A stretch of DNA of 64,000 nt from an uncultured Psychroflexus sp. (GCA_913056525.1 CAJXLO010000003.1:1-64000), one strand, 5' to 3'. Numbered from the stretch's first letter, positions 1 through 8,321 are shown. The notes: generated from the letters alone by a model not told the origin. A program made the numbers and translations.

Positions 1-178
1 AGTTCAGTTCAAAATCCTGTGGCGTTACATTTTGATTTCTGCCAAAACTTCCGCCACCGGTAGAAACCTGGACGTTCTTAAATAATGCATCAAGGATAGA
101 GCCAATGAACAGGCCTATTATGGCACCTACAAAACCTCTTGCCATGAATCCTAAAAAAGCACCTATCCATTTTAACAT
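1..178 (-). CDS. TerB/DnaJ-like protein, N-terminal fragment (cut by window edge)
   Basis: This reading frame begins at an ATG at 178-176 and runs off the left edge, so only the first 59 residues are visible. It opens with MLKWIGAFLGFMARGFVGA and a further glycine-rich hydrophobic stretch (GLFIGSILDALF), followed by a polar part. This start is typical of Bacteroidota TerB-family proteins, which carry an N-terminal membrane anchor, a TerB domain and often a C-terminal DnaJ domain (DjlA-like). The TerB and DnaJ parts would lie outside the window, so the family call rests on the anchor alone. It follows the 103-residue membrane protein by 12 bases and is probably co-transcribed with ftsY. Confidence 0.5.
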   Translation of the reverse strand, partial: MLKWIGAFLGFMARGFVGAIIGLFIGSILDALFKNVQVSTGGGSFGRNQNVTPQDFELN

Positions 179-190
179 TGGGTATTATTT

Positions 191-502
191 TTAAGCTGTG
201 AAAAATTCATGCAATTGAACAACAAGCTCAGACTCATAATAGCGGATTAGCGAAATCACTATAATGCTAATTATTACATAAACCCAATTTTCCATTTTAT
301 TTTTGAGCATGTAAATACCGGCTAAGCCTAAGATCAAATAGGGAAGTGCCAATGTTAAATTTGCCCATATCCATTGACCCTGAAAGACTGCTGAAAATTT
401 GAGAATGATATAAAAAGCAGAATAGATCACCGTTATTTTTGTGATGATGTTCTTATTTCTATTAGCGGAAAACGGTTTTCTTTGCGATCGTTCTTCTTCC
501 AT
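191..502 (-). CDS. Small hypothetical membrane protein
   Basis: The product is 103 residues long. A basic, polar N-terminus of about 20 residues is followed by three or four hydrophobic stretches (about residues 21-40, 45-64, 70-86), so it should be an inner-membrane protein with a cytoplasmic N-terminus. I do not recognise a named family. Its ATG overlaps the ftsY stop codon as TAATG (504-500), which points to translational coupling with ftsY. The neighbour suggests a link to membrane-protein traffic, but nothing in the sequence proves it. Confidence 0.7.
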   Translation of the reverse strand: MEEERSQRKPFSANRNKNIITKITVIYSAFYIILKFSAVFQGQWIWANLTLALPYLILGLAGIYMLKNKMENWVYVIISIIVISLIRYYESELVVQLHEFFTA

Positions 503-1452
503 TAATCTTGTTTAAAAAATGAATCTACAAATTCTTTTTTATCAAAAACCTGCAGATCATTGATTCCTTCTCCTACGCCTATATATCTTACAGGAACTTT
601 GAATTGGTCGCTTATTCCTATTACAACACCACCTTTAGCGGTACCGTCTAATTTGGTCACCGCAAGGTCTGTCACTTCAGTGGCATTAGTGAATTGCTTC
701 GCCTGTTCAAAAGCGTTCTGACCGGTAGAACCATCTAATACTAATAATACTTCATCTGGTTTGTCCGGTACTTGTTTGCTCATAACACGCTTGATCTTGC
801 TGAGTTCTTTCATCAAGTTGACTTTGTTATGTAATCTTCCTGCGGTATCAATCAATACTACATCAGCTTCATTTTTAACCGCATACTGTATGGAATCATA
901 AGCCACAGATGCCGGATCGCTACCCATTTTTTGTTTTATCAAAGGTGCACTGACGCGTTCCGCCCATATCTCCAGTTGATCTATGGCCGCGGCTCTAAAG
1001 GTATCGCCAGCGCCAAGAACCACTTTCTTACCTTGTGCCTGAAATAAATGAGCTAGTTTACCTATCGTGGTGGTCTTTCCTACACCATTGACGCCCACCA
1101 CCATGATGACGTAGGGTTTTTTAATGTTCTCTTCTTTTTTTTCCTCTTTTTCCTGTTCGCTCAAAAGACCGGCGATCTCTTCTCTGAGTATCAGGTTCAA
1201 CTCGTCTGTTCCCAGGTATTTGTCCCTTGAAACGCGTTCCTCTATCCTTTCAATGATCTTTACCGTAGTGGCAACGCCTACATCACTGGCTATCAGCACT
1301 TCTTCCAGGTCGTCCAGCACATCATCATCTACCTTTGACCTTCCGGCAACGGCCTTTCCCAGTTTCCCAAAAAAATTGGACTTTGTCTTTTCAAGACCTT
1401 CATCCAACTTCTCTTTCTTTTCTTTCGTGAATATTTTCTTTAGGATTCCCAT
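502..1452 (-). CDS. ftsY: Signal recognition particle receptor FtsY
   Basis: FtsY is the membrane-associated GTPase that docks the SRP-ribosome complex at the Sec translocon. The 316-residue protein has a short charged N-terminal region, a helical N domain, and the SRP G domain with P-loop GVNGVGKTT (about residue 120), DTAGRLHNK and the TKLDGTAKGG guanine-specificity motif near the C-terminus. The long acidic A domain of E. coli FtsY is absent, as in other Bacteroidota. The start MGILKKIFTKEKKEK is amphipathic and fits membrane binding. A -7 type element lies 20 bases upstream. Downstream, a membrane protein gene overlaps its stop codon. Confidence 0.96.
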   Translation of the reverse strand: MGILKKIFTKEKKEKLDEGLEKTKSNFFGKLGKAVAGRSKVDDDVLDDLEEVLIASDVGVATTVKIIERIEERVSRDKYLGTDELNLILREEIAGLLSEQEKEEKKEENIKKPYVIMVVGVNGVGKTTTIGKLAHLFQAQGKKVVLGAGDTFRAAAIDQLEIWAERVSAPLIKQKMGSDPASVAYDSIQYAVKNEADVVLIDTAGRLHNKVNLMKELSKIKRVMSKQVPDKPDEVLLVLDGSTGQNAFEQAKQFTNATEVTDLAVTKLDGTAKGGVVIGISDQFKVPVRYIGVGEGINDLQVFDKKEFVDSFFKQD

Positions 1453-1471
1453 GATACGTAATTAAAAAGTT

Positions 1472-1479
1472 CAAAGATA
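1472..1479 (-). promoter_or_regulatory. Likely -7 element of the ftsY promoter
   Basis: The minus strand reads TATCTTTG, a full match to the Bacteroidota -7 consensus TAnnTTTG, 19 bases before the ftsY ATG. No clear -33 TTG is seen at the usual spacing, so this is a moderate call. Confidence 0.45.
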
Positions 1480-1514
1480 AGTCAATTCTGACTCTTAGTC
1501 CGATCCTGTATACA

Positions 1515-1550
1515 ACAAAAAAACCGCTTCATCATTGAAACGGTTTTAAA
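1515..1550 (-). terminator. Intrinsic terminator after the DUF4295 gene
   Basis: On the minus strand an inverted repeat, AAAACCGTTTCA paired with TGAAGCGGTTTT around the loop ATGA, is followed by a run of T. The stem is about 12 base pairs with one T-G pair. It ends the rpmB-rpmG-DUF4295 operon and separates it from ftsY. Confidence 0.8.
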
Positions 1551-1581
1551 GAATTCTTAAGGAGTGAGTGGTACGGAAAAC

Positions 1582-1734
1582 CTATTTGCCTTTGAAGAAA
1601 TTATCCACCTTGTCTGGTGTGACCATTTTTTCTACAAAAGTATAAGCACCGGTCTTGTCTGATTTGACCATCTTCACTGCCTTTGTTAATCGCTTGCTTC
1701 CTGCCTGGAATGTTGCTACTGATTTTTTAGCCAT
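1582..1734 (-). CDS. DUF4295 family protein
   Basis: This 50-residue basic protein begins MAKKSVATFQAGSKRLTKAV and ends FFKGK. It belongs to DUF4295, a short protein restricted to Bacteroidota and almost always placed directly after rpmB and rpmG. Its ATG is 2 bases from the rpmG stop codon. The small size, high lysine content and constant ribosomal-protein neighbours make a ribosome-associated role likely, but this is inferred from context. The gene is followed by a clear terminator. Confidence 0.85.
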   Translation of the reverse strand: MAKKSVATFQAGSKRLTKAVKMVKSDKTGAYTFVEKMVTPDKVDNFFKGK

Positions 1735-1736
1735 AA

Positions 1737-1919
1737 TTATTTGATTTCTTTATGGACCGTCATGCGCTTAAGGATAGGGTTATACTTCTTAAGCTGGATA
1801 CGATCCGGTGTGTTTCTTTTGTTCTTCGTGGTGATGTAACGGGAAGTTCCTTTTTCTCCGCTATCTTTATGTTCTGTACACTCTAAGATGACTTGTACGC
1901 GATTTCCTTTCTTGGCCAT
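1737..1919 (-). CDS. rpmG: 50S ribosomal protein L33
   Basis: Ribosomal protein bL33 of the large subunit, 60 residues, starting [18 protein letters not shown] and containing the conserved [14 protein letters not shown] and LKKYNP segments. Only one cysteine is present, so this is the zinc-independent (C-minus) form lacking the paired CxxC motifs. It sits 12 bases after rpmB in the rpmB-rpmG-DUF4295 operon. Confidence 0.96.
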   Translation of the reverse strand: MAKKGNRVQVILECTEHKDSGEKGTSRYITTKNKRNTPDRIQLKKYNPILKRMTVHKEIK

Positions 1920-1931
1920 GATCTAAGGCTT

Positions 1932-2171
1932 TTATTTCTTTAAAATTCCGTTTTTCCTAGCTTCTTTCACCATAGTGCTAATACCTTTCTTATTAATGGT
2001 ACGTAAGGTAGAAGCGGCTACTTTCAATGTGATGTACCTATCTTCTTCAGGAAGGTAAAAGCGTTTCTTAACGAGATTGATATGAAATCTACGTTTGGTG
2101 TGGTTCATGGCGTGAGAAACATTGTTCCCCGTCATAGAACGCTTTCCTGTAAGTTCACAAACTCTTGACAT
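1932..2171 (-). CDS. rpmB: 50S ribosomal protein L28
   Basis: Ribosomal protein bL28, 79 residues, with the family start MSRVCELTGKR and the basic segment NHTKRRFHINL. It is the first gene of the operon and is preceded by a near-perfect Bacteroidota promoter. Only one of the cysteines used by zinc-binding L28 proteins is present, so it is the zinc-free form, as is the L33 next to it. Confidence 0.96.
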   Translation of the reverse strand: MSRVCELTGKRSMTGNNVSHAMNHTKRRFHINLVKKRFYLPEEDRYITLKVAASTLRTINKKGISTMVKEARKNGILKK

Positions 2172-2192
2172 GAATTGTTTTTTTTAAGGTTT

Positions 2193-2224
2193 GCAAATGT
2201 AATCGATTTTTATAAGTAAGCAAA
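2193..2224 (-). promoter_or_regulatory. Promoter of the rpmB-rpmG-DUF4295 operon
   Basis: On the minus strand a -33 TTTG (2224-2221) and a -7 TACATTTG (2201-2194) are separated by exactly 19 bases, an excellent match to the primary sigma factor consensus of Bacteroidota. The -7 element ends 22 bases before the rpmB ATG. Confidence 0.8.
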
Positions 2225-2339
2225 GAATTATCTGGAATATTCTTGAAGATCATTCGTGTTCACGGACTTATATCATCGGTCGGGTATTGATATATTATTT
2301 ATTGTGATGATAACTACAAGTTAAAAATGCTTGACGTAC

Positions 2340-2624
2340 TTATTTAAAGCTTTTTTTAAGGTCTTCAAAACCGGCCTTGAATTTCTTCAAAGCTTCGTCA
2401 ACATTACCTTTGATTTCTTCAAGCTTTTCATCTGAAGCATGTTCAGCTTCATCTATCTTTTGAGTAATTTCTTGTTTTTTAGATAGAAGTTGGGTCAACT
2501 TGGTTTGAAATTCCGCTTTTCCCTGCGCTTCTTTGATCTCTGCTTCACGCTCGAACTGGTCGATCTTGGATGAAACTTCATCTAACTGATCTTTTAATTT
2601 TTGGATCACTTGTTCTTTGTTCAT
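2340..2624 (-). CDS. Small coiled-coil protein of unknown function
   Basis: The 94-residue product has no signal peptide and is almost entirely charged heptad-like helix (many K, E and Q, with L/I/V at regular spacing). It has no cysteines and no membrane segment. It resembles short stress-type coiled-coil proteins, but I cannot assign a family. It lies 17 bases after the lipoprotein gene and is the last gene of a three-gene minus-strand operon led by the 831-residue barrel protein. Confidence 0.7.
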   Translation of the reverse strand: MNKEQVIQKLKDQLDEVSSKIDQFEREAEIKEAQGKAEFQTKLTQLLSKKQEITQKIDEAEHASDEKLEEIKGNVDEALKKFKAGFEDLKKSFK

Positions 2625-2641
2625 ATTATTTAATGTTATAT

Positions 2642-3061
2642 TTAAGGTCTTTGATATATTTCTTCAGTCGTTGAATTCCTTATTATCTTTAAGTTATTTC
2701 CTACAAATTCAAACTCGATAACTTCTATATCAGAGCTTGAACTCAATGGAGTTAATTCTATGGATTGCTCTGATAAGGCTTCCCATGTTCCATTTATCGT
2801 ACTGGCTTCCTGGCAATTATCCTGTGCATTGAGAGAAAATTCTTTTTTTTCATAGGTGTTATCTGAATTGAATTTATAATACAATCTTTCAGAACACAAT
2901 GGATCTTCAACACCAGTTCCATCATCTATGAACTGCATCGTCCACTCACCAAATAGATCATTTGATACCTGTGGACCTGATGGTCCGTCGTCATCGCTTG
3001 AACATCCGGCAAACATGATTAGCGCTAGAATCAGGCTTGATAATAATTTTATCGATTTCAT
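2642..3061 (-). CDS. Lipocalin-like lipoprotein
   Basis: The 139-residue product has a signal peptide with lipobox FAGC (cysteine at residue 20) followed by SSDDD. An acidic stretch right after the lipobox cysteine is the surface-export signal known from Bacteroidota lipoproteins. The mature part holds GEWTMQFIDDG, YYKFNSDNTYEKKEF and a later GTWEAL segment, the pattern of small lipocalin-like domains common in this phylum. Two cysteines in the mature part (LCSE and DNCQ) may form a disulfide. It lies between the barrel gene (30 bases upstream) and the coiled-coil gene (17 bases downstream). Confidence 0.75.
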   Translation of the reverse strand: MKSIKLLSSLILALIMFAGCSSDDDGPSGPQVSNDLFGEWTMQFIDDGTGVEDPLCSERLYYKFNSDNTYEKKEFSLNAQDNCQEASTINGTWEALSEQSIELTPLSSSSDIEVIEFEFVGNNLKIIRNSTTEEIYQRP

Positions 3062-3091
3062 TTTATGCTTTTTTATTGATTGTAAAGATAA

Positions 3092-5587
3092 TTAAAATTT
3101 AAAACGGTAACCTATCGCTAATTGGTTAAACTTAAACAAATTCCTGTTGGTATAATCTACATAGATCCTACCACCCAAAGCATCCGTATAAAAACCGATC
3201 AACAAGTTCCCGGTAAGATGGGATATTTCATCGTTATACAAATAACCGGTTCCTATTCCGGCATACGGACTTATATTATAAGGTAATTCTGCTTTAAAAG
3301 GATGAACCGCATTAATGGCTATACCAAATGAAAACGGGCTTGCAATACTCAAGCTCACTTCCGGCATAACTTCTATAGAAGTGTCTTTTATTCCATAATG
3401 CATTCTCGAACCAATATTAAATGTTCCTTGTTGACCAATATTAAATCCAGTAAACGCTGACAATCCTTTATATTCTAAAAAATCTGCGATATAGAACTCC
3501 TTTTTAGCTTCATCATCGATATATTCAAATGAGTTAAAATATTCCCTGGTATACGTTTTTTTAGCGGTCGTATCTTTAACAGTTTCTTTTTCTGGTTCTT
3601 CCTTTTTTTCTTTTGTTTCTTCTGATCTGATAATCGTTTCCCTATTCGTCACTACGCGATTTTTCTTAGGCGACCTGTCAATTTTATTAACTTTCCTATT
3701 CAATTTTTTGATCTCGCCTTCATTTTCTTCTAACTGATCTAAAAGTTGATTCAATCGATCCAAAAGCGCTTGATCTTGCTGATCGGGTGCTGTAGGTTCA
3801 TCTACCTTTTTTTCCGCTTCTGCTTTTTGCACGTTCTTATCCAGCCGATCTTTTTGCTTTTCATTTGATACCGATGGAGTGTCTTCCACCTGACCTTTTT
3901 CTTCTTGCTGTTTACCACTTACGTTATCTCCTTTTGATGATCTTTCATTTGATGATATTGGGCCATCAGTAGACGTTTTTTCATTTATTTTGGATAAGTT
4001 ATCTGAATAAGCATCATTAAGATCTTCTAATTTTTCAAGTTTACTCAATTCCACTTGCAGGTTCTTCCTCTTATCAAAGATATCAACCGCATCACTTAAT
4101 CGACCTTCATCTATCGCTTTTTGGTAGTCTTTATTAAGTGAATCGATCTCTTTTTGGTAATAATTCTGGAGCTGATCGATCTTCTCCTGATTTTCTCTTT
4201 TCTCTTGATAATTGAGCTTATCATAAGTCTCAGCTAATGCTCGTCTTTTTGCGTTAAGTTCTTGCTCAAGCTCTTCTTTATCTGCTAAGCTATCTTTTGA
4301 TGTAACTTTATTTTTTTCACTTTCATCGTCATCAATATCAACTTTCTGCTCAAGTTCATTTTCTTCTTTTTCAGTAACATCATCCGCATCCTGTTTTTTG
4401 CCTAACTTAAGGTGCAGCCCGATGCTATAAGCCCAATTGGTTTGCAATTCATCATTATTACCCAGGTCCTCAAAATCCTGACCACTGGTTAATAAGGAAC
4501 TGGCACTGGCATTTATAGAGAAGTATCTACTTACCGGGATTTCCAGGCCTAATCCGCCTTTAGCAAATTCACTGGATGAAACTGATACGTTCTCAACGCC
4601 TTGATAAGTGCTTTCATATATATTAATGTATCCGCCACCTAAAGTAAGGTAAGGAACTACACCGTTACCGTCATTTAAATTGGCTCTCAATTCAGCGCCA
4701 TACATTGCCAGGTCGTCAAAATCGTTAAAGGGTTTTTCATCTTGCGTTGATTGGAAATAAAATCCACGGATACCTAAGTATTTATTAAAATCAAAACCTA
4801 AGTAACCGCCTAGAAGCCAGGTATCTCTGATAAATGTATCGGTATCAAAATCTATATAGCTGGCCGCCGGTTCAAATAAGAAAGTAAAACCCTTGAAACC
4901 TTGTTTGAGCTTACTTTTGTAAGTCTTATCTAATTCAGACAATTTGCCCGGCGCGCGACCGCCCAAATAAAATTGTAAAGCAGCTAATGCACTCCAGTTG
5001 TATAACCTTTCACTTTCAAAGAAAGAATCGGTCAAACCTAAGCTAGAACGCTCATTGTCAGTTAATAAAGATAAACCGGTGTTAGCGTTCATCACTGTAT
5101 TCCTACCTTCTAAAACCAGCGCGATCCTATCTGAGAAACCTATTTTAAAACCTAAGCCCAGAGACGCATAGATGTTATCTACACTTGTGTCAAAATCTGT
5201 TTCTATTGTTTGGACACCGCTTCCTAAAACTACATACGGATTAAAACTACCGGAACCGATATTTGCTTTGAATTCGCCGCCCCAGCGTGTTAGGTCAAAC
5301 TCCCTATCAGAGGCTATGATATTTTCAAAACCCAGCGGCAAGCCAAAACCGGTAAAATCCCGTTTGATCCCATCTTTACGTAAATGCGTAGCCCGCAATT
5401 CTACAAATTCACCAAATCCAAAACCTACATTCCCGCCGTATAAAAAATCATCTTCTAAACCGGATCGGTCGCTCCACCAGGTATAATTAGCTACCGGGGA
5501 AAAGGTCAAGCTCAGGTCTTTGACCTGTGAGAACATGAAGCCATTGATCAGCCCGATCAAAGCGAAACTTAAATAGATCTTTTTCAT
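3092..5587 (-). CDS. Three-barrel outer-membrane protein with coiled-coil linker
   Basis: The 831-residue protein has a signal peptide (MKKIYLSFALIGLINGFMFSQ). Two successive regions, about residues 22-212 and 228-402, share the pattern of small outer-membrane beta-barrels: alternating aromatic and glycine-rich strands, GGNVGFGFG against GGYLGFDFN, and PYVVLGSGV against PYLTLGGGY. They look like an internal duplication. About residues 403-690 form a very charged, glutamate/lysine/glutamine-rich coiled coil. The last 140 residues form a third barrel-like region ending in YRFKF with a terminal aromatic residue. I do not recognise the architecture. It heads an operon with a lipoprotein and a small coiled-coil protein; a periplasm-spanning or peptidoglycan-contacting role would be inference. 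Confidence 0.75.
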   Translation of the reverse strand: MKKIYLSFALIGLINGFMFSQVKDLSLTFSPVANYTWWSDRSGLEDDFLYGGNVGFGFGEFVELRATHLRKDGIKRDFTGFGLPLGFENIIASDREFDLTRWGGEFKANIGSGSFNPYVVLGSGVQTIETDFDTSVDNIYASLGLGFKIGFSDRIALVLEGRNTVMNANTGLSLLTDNERSSLGLTDSFFESERLYNWSALAALQFYLGGRAPGKLSELDKTYKSKLKQGFKGFTFLFEPAASYIDFDTDTFIRDTWLLGGYLGFDFNKYLGIRGFYFQSTQDEKPFNDFDDLAMYGAELRANLNDGNGVVPYLTLGGGYINIYESTYQGVENVSVSSSEFAKGGLGLEIPVSRYFSINASASSLLTSGQDFEDLGNNDELQTNWAYSIGLHLKLGKKQDADDVTEKEENELEQKVDIDDDESEKNKVTSKDSLADKEELEQELNAKRRALAETYDKLNYQEKRENQEKIDQLQNYYQKEIDSLNKDYQKAIDEGRLSDAVDIFDKRKNLQVELSKLEKLEDLNDAYSDNLSKINEKTSTDGPISSNERSSKGDNVSGKQQEEKGQVEDTPSVSNEKQKDRLDKNVQKAEAEKKVDEPTAPDQQDQALLDRLNQLLDQLEENEGEIKKLNRKVNKIDRSPKKNRVVTNRETIIRSEETKEKKEEPEKETVKDTTAKKTYTREYFNSFEYIDDEAKKEFYIADFLEYKGLSAFTGFNIGQQGTFNIGSRMHYGIKDTSIEVMPEVSLSIASPFSFGIAINAVHPFKAELPYNISPYAGIGTGYLYNDEISHLTGNLLIGFYTDALGGRIYVDYTNRNLFKFNQLAIGYRFKF

Positions 5588-5974
5588 TAATATTACATTT
5601 TAAAAAGCTCCGCAATTACGATTATTTTTCAATGTCAAACAATAGGAAGTATGAAAATTATTCAAAAAAATAGTTTCTTAAATAACTGGAAAACAGATTA
5701 ATATGAAATATCATCACAATTGCTCATAAAAACAAAGGTCATTGACCGGTAAAATGTATCCTGAAAACAATTGAAATGGATGCTATTGTCTACATATCGG
5801 GCGGATACGAGCAGAGCTCAAGGTTCTCCTGTCTGAGATGGTCCGTTTTTGAACAGTATAATTCCAATGCTACATCTGAGGTTTATTGTTCAGTTCCAAG
5901 GCTAAGATATTGTGTATTGGAGCAGGAAAAGGATCAAAAGGAGATAATGAACGAATGTTCCACTTTAAAACTGT
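5588..5974. other. Intergenic region, no supported gene
   Basis: About 390 bases separate the start of the barrel gene from the 3' end of the next minus-strand gene. An open frame of 68 codons on the plus strand (5776-5982) has no recognisable product and overlaps the 3' end of the neighbouring gene, so I do not call it. No convincing full promoter was found for the barrel gene. Confidence 0.5.
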
Positions 5975-6412
5975 TCAATTAGCGTTGTTCAGTTCATCAG
6001 AAAATTGCGTCAGCATATAGGATGTGGCTTTATCTACAAACTCTTCCATACTATACACTAAGCTTTTTTTATCCTTCATATATTCATCGAGTTTATTCGC
6101 ATTATTAAAAGGTAGAACAAGATATTGATATTCATCATATTGACTTCTCTTCTGGACACAGGTGATAAATAGACCGATCGTTACCTTAGACCTTTTATTG
6201 ATGATGTGGTCAAATTGACAACTGAAACCCTCTTTAGCATAGCCAAAATCCGTTTTTTCGATCTTTATTTTATCAGGAACATCTGCATCTTTACCATCTG
6301 TTAATTTTTCTGCATATTGCTGTAGTTCATCAAAAGTTTCATCTGTCATACTAGCCTGAGAGAACACAACACTAGTAAATAACAGCAAAGCAAAAATTAA
6401 ATAGGGTTTCAT
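5975..6412 (-). CDS. Small secreted protein of unknown function
   Basis: The 145-residue product begins with a classical signal peptide (MKPYLIFALLLFTSVVFS, then QASMTDE), so it should be periplasmic or outer-membrane associated. Two cysteines (SCQFDH and TCVQKR) lie about 30 residues apart in the mature part and could form a disulfide. No family is recognised. A -7 type TATTTTTG lies on the minus strand at 6431-6424, about 11 bases before the ATG. It is divergent from the next secreted-protein gene. Confidence 0.65.
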   Translation of the reverse strand: MKPYLIFALLLFTSVVFSQASMTDETFDELQQYAEKLTDGKDADVPDKIKIEKTDFGYAKEGFSCQFDHIINKRSKVTIGLFITCVQKRSQYDEYQYLVLPFNNANKLDEYMKDKKSLVYSMEEFVDKATSYMLTQFSDELNNAN

Positions 6413-6565
6413 CTTTTTTTGTTCAAAAATAATGGTTTTTCATAAGCTTTTTTAAACGGATGATCATATTATTGATTCCTAGATGAAGGTCATATCTGAT
6501 CCCATCATTCGTATCGATAAAAATAGAACGCAAAAGAACCACTTCAAAGTTGAGGTGAATTTATC

Positions 6566-6573
6566 TATATTTG
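6566..6573 (+). promoter_or_regulatory. -7 element before the 6586 gene
   Basis: TATATTTG matches TAnnTTTG and ends 12 bases before the ATG at 6586. It overlaps the TTG at 6571, which argues against that earlier start codon. No good -33 element is seen. Confidence 0.45.
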
Positions 6574-6585
6574 AAAAAAACGTAT

Positions 6586-7107
6586 ATGGTTTCTATCAGA
6601 TCTATTTTTCAGGGTTTATTTTTATTGATGTTTTGTCTGGCATCAGCGCAAGATCTGAAGACGCTTAAGGTCGAGGATGTATCGATAGAATATCCTCCAA
6701 GATGGGAAGTTGACACATCAGGTTTTATCAATTCTAAGTTCATTATCAGGGCGCCGGCCGATAGTAAGAATGATAGATTAAAGGAATATGTGATGTTTAA
6801 TAAAAGTAATCTGAAGAAAAACGGGATGAACATGGACCTGGAACAATTTCATCAACGAAACAAGTTTGCTCATACAAAAAATGACTTGATAGGATCTTTT
6901 GATGAGCATAGCGGAATGAAAGGGAATCACCCTTTTAAGGCGCTAAATTTCAATACATCAATAGGAGGATTAAAAGTAAATGTTCATAAAAAATACTTTG
7001 TCATAAACGGTATAGCCTATATTTTAGTTTTTATGGGAGAAACATCGAAGATGGGCGAGTACTATGATATAAAAAACCAAATAATATCTAGTTTTAAGAT
7101 CGAATAA
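6586..7107 (+). CDS. Secreted protein of unknown function (PsbP/DcrB-like pattern)
   Basis: I chose the ATG at 6586, giving 173 residues with a signal peptide (MVSIRSIFQGLFLLMFCLASAQ). An upstream TTG in frame (6571) falls inside the -7 element and is less likely. The mature part starts with a segment of the type VEDVSIEYPPRWEVD and ends with a repeated-strand region (YILVFMGETSKMGEYYDIK, SSFKIE). That layout recalls small PsbP/DcrB-like lipid-facing or envelope proteins in which a wild-type pattern 'YP..W.v' opens the domain, but this is a weak resemblance. It stands alone, divergent from the previous gene. Confidence 0.6.
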   Translation: MVSIRSIFQGLFLLMFCLASAQDLKTLKVEDVSIEYPPRWEVDTSGFINSKFIIRAPADSKNDRLKEYVMFNKSNLKKNGMNMDLEQFHQRNKFAHTKNDLIGSFDEHSGMKGNHPFKALNFNTSIGGLKVNVHKKYFVINGIAYILVFMGETSKMGEYYDIKNQIISSFKIE

Positions 7108-7569
7108 TATTTCTCAATCTATCTGATTTTGGAAACTATCCAGGGAAGAGAAAAAAAGTCCCTCGCTCTTTGAAGCCTGTGACTTCGAAGCTGTACAATG
7201 TTACGAAAGAAGTATAAAGCACAATAGTAGTTTGTAACTGCTTCACAAACCCGATAGCTCGGCATTACAGTCCGGGATTAAAAAGTCATAAGCCAGCTTC
7301 GATGAGGTTTTTTCTTATGCTTTAAAGCGAAGCGACATTTTTTCAAAAATTTCAACCTTCAGAATTTGTTATATTTCAATGGTGTCCGACAAAAATTTAA
7401 AAGCGGGATTTCCTAAACAGGATATCCCGCTTATTTTGATATCTTTGTTTTCACCACAAAAACAGATATATAAACAAAACTAAGAACTTTCAAGAAAAAA
7501 AAGCCACGAAAGACATAAGCGTACAAAAAACCTAAATTGCCCTTAATTTTATCTTGATATCTTCTTCAA
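7108..7569. other. Intergenic region with REP-like fragments
   Basis: About 460 bases hold no credible gene. Short inverted elements are frequent, for example GACTTCGAAGCTG near 7190, TTTGTAACTGCTTCACAAAC near 7230 and CATAAG/CTTATG around 7288-7318. They resemble the repetitive, transposase-associated palindromes seen again at 12.8-13.4 kb. A strong hairpin is listed separately. Confidence 0.4.
7402..7436. terminator. Terminator-like hairpin
   Basis: AGCGGGAT and ATCCCGCT pair, with inner TCC/GGA around the loop TAAACA. T-rich tracts lie on both sides, so it could act in either direction. It is about 300 bases from the upstream gene and may be a leftover of a lost gene. Confidence 0.5.
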
Positions 7570-8253
7570 ATGAAAATGCCCCGAACCAATATCAACGTTA
7601 TTATTTATTGTTACCGCGGAATGACCCTGCTCGACGCCATCGGTCCTTATGAAGTCCTGGCCCAACTCGATTATATGAACATCAAATGGGTAAGCGAAAG
7701 CGGAAGGTCGGTCACTGCAGATTCAAAAATGGCAAGCATCGCCGTTGACCATTCCATACAAAACGTTCATCAGGCGGATTTGCTCATCATTCCGGGCTCG
7801 TCCATCACCTTTGTGCGCGAAATGACCAACTCGGCAGTAACGGATTGGATCAAAACGATAGATAAGACCACTCAGTTCACCACCAGCGTTTGCACCGGAG
7901 CTTTTATCCTGGCGGCCACTGGTTTATTAAATGGACAAAAGGCCACCACGCATTGGCAATCGATCGATAAACTCAAGTCATGGAATATCCAACCGGTTCA
8001 GGACAGATATGTACGATCAGGAAAATATTTGACCGCGGCCGGTGTGTCAGCCGGAATCGAAATGGCCTTGGAATTGATCCGATCTATAACCGATGAGCAT
8101 ACCGCTCACGCCGTCCAAAAAGCCATTGAATTCTATCCCGATGTCAGCAATTCCTCTTCATCCGATACCTTAGTACATAAAAAGGCATTGGACATCCTTG
8201 ATCAAAAAGCCAACGCAGAACCGGAACTTTTAGAAAAATGGAAAAATCTGTAG
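7570..8253 (+). CDS. DJ-1/PfpI family protein (isonitrile hydratase-like)
   Basis: The 227-residue protein has the DJ-1/PfpI fold: an N-terminal INVIIYCYRGMTLLDAIGPYEVL stretch split by an acidic residue, IIPGS, and the nucleophile elbow SVCTGAFILA with its cysteine at about residue 107. The segment KATTHW after the elbow is typical of the GlxA/isonitrile-hydratase branch. It lacks the AraC-type DNA-binding domain of GlxA regulators, so it should be a stand-alone enzyme. The natural substrate cannot be told. It lies just upstream of paaE, separated by a promoter with an operator-like palindrome, so it is probably a separate transcription unit. Confidence 0.85.
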   Translation: MKMPRTNINVIIYCYRGMTLLDAIGPYEVLAQLDYMNIKWVSESGRSVTADSKMASIAVDHSIQNVHQADLLIIPGSSITFVREMTNSAVTDWIKTIDKTTQFTTSVCTGAFILAATGLLNGQKATTHWQSIDKLKSWNIQPVQDRYVRSGKYLTAAGVSAGIEMALELIRSITDEHTAHAVQKAIEFYPDVSNSSSSDTLVHKKALDILDQKANAEPELLEKWKNL

Positions 8254-8297
8254 TTGTAATTTCCATCAATTTTAACATTTGATACACATGCTATTAG

Positions 8298-8317
8298 ACT
8301 AACACTTGTTAGTTTTG
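8298..8317 (+). promoter_or_regulatory. paaE promoter with overlapping operator palindrome
   Basis: A perfect inverted repeat, ACTAACA-CT-TGTTAGT (8298-8313), overlaps a -7 element TAGTTTTG (8310-8317). A dyad of this size over the -7 box is what a dimeric repressor such as a TetR-family PaaR would use; no such regulator gene lies in the window. The -7 element ends 4 bases before the paaE ATG, so the mRNA should be leaderless or nearly so. No clear -33 TTG is present at the usual distance. Confidence 0.6.
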
Positions 8318-8321
8318 TTGT

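Noticed and set aside
5776-5982. 68-codon open frame on the plus strand with many cysteines
   Set aside because: No promoter, no recognisable family, unlike coding composition of neighbours, and it runs into the 3' end of the opposite gene.
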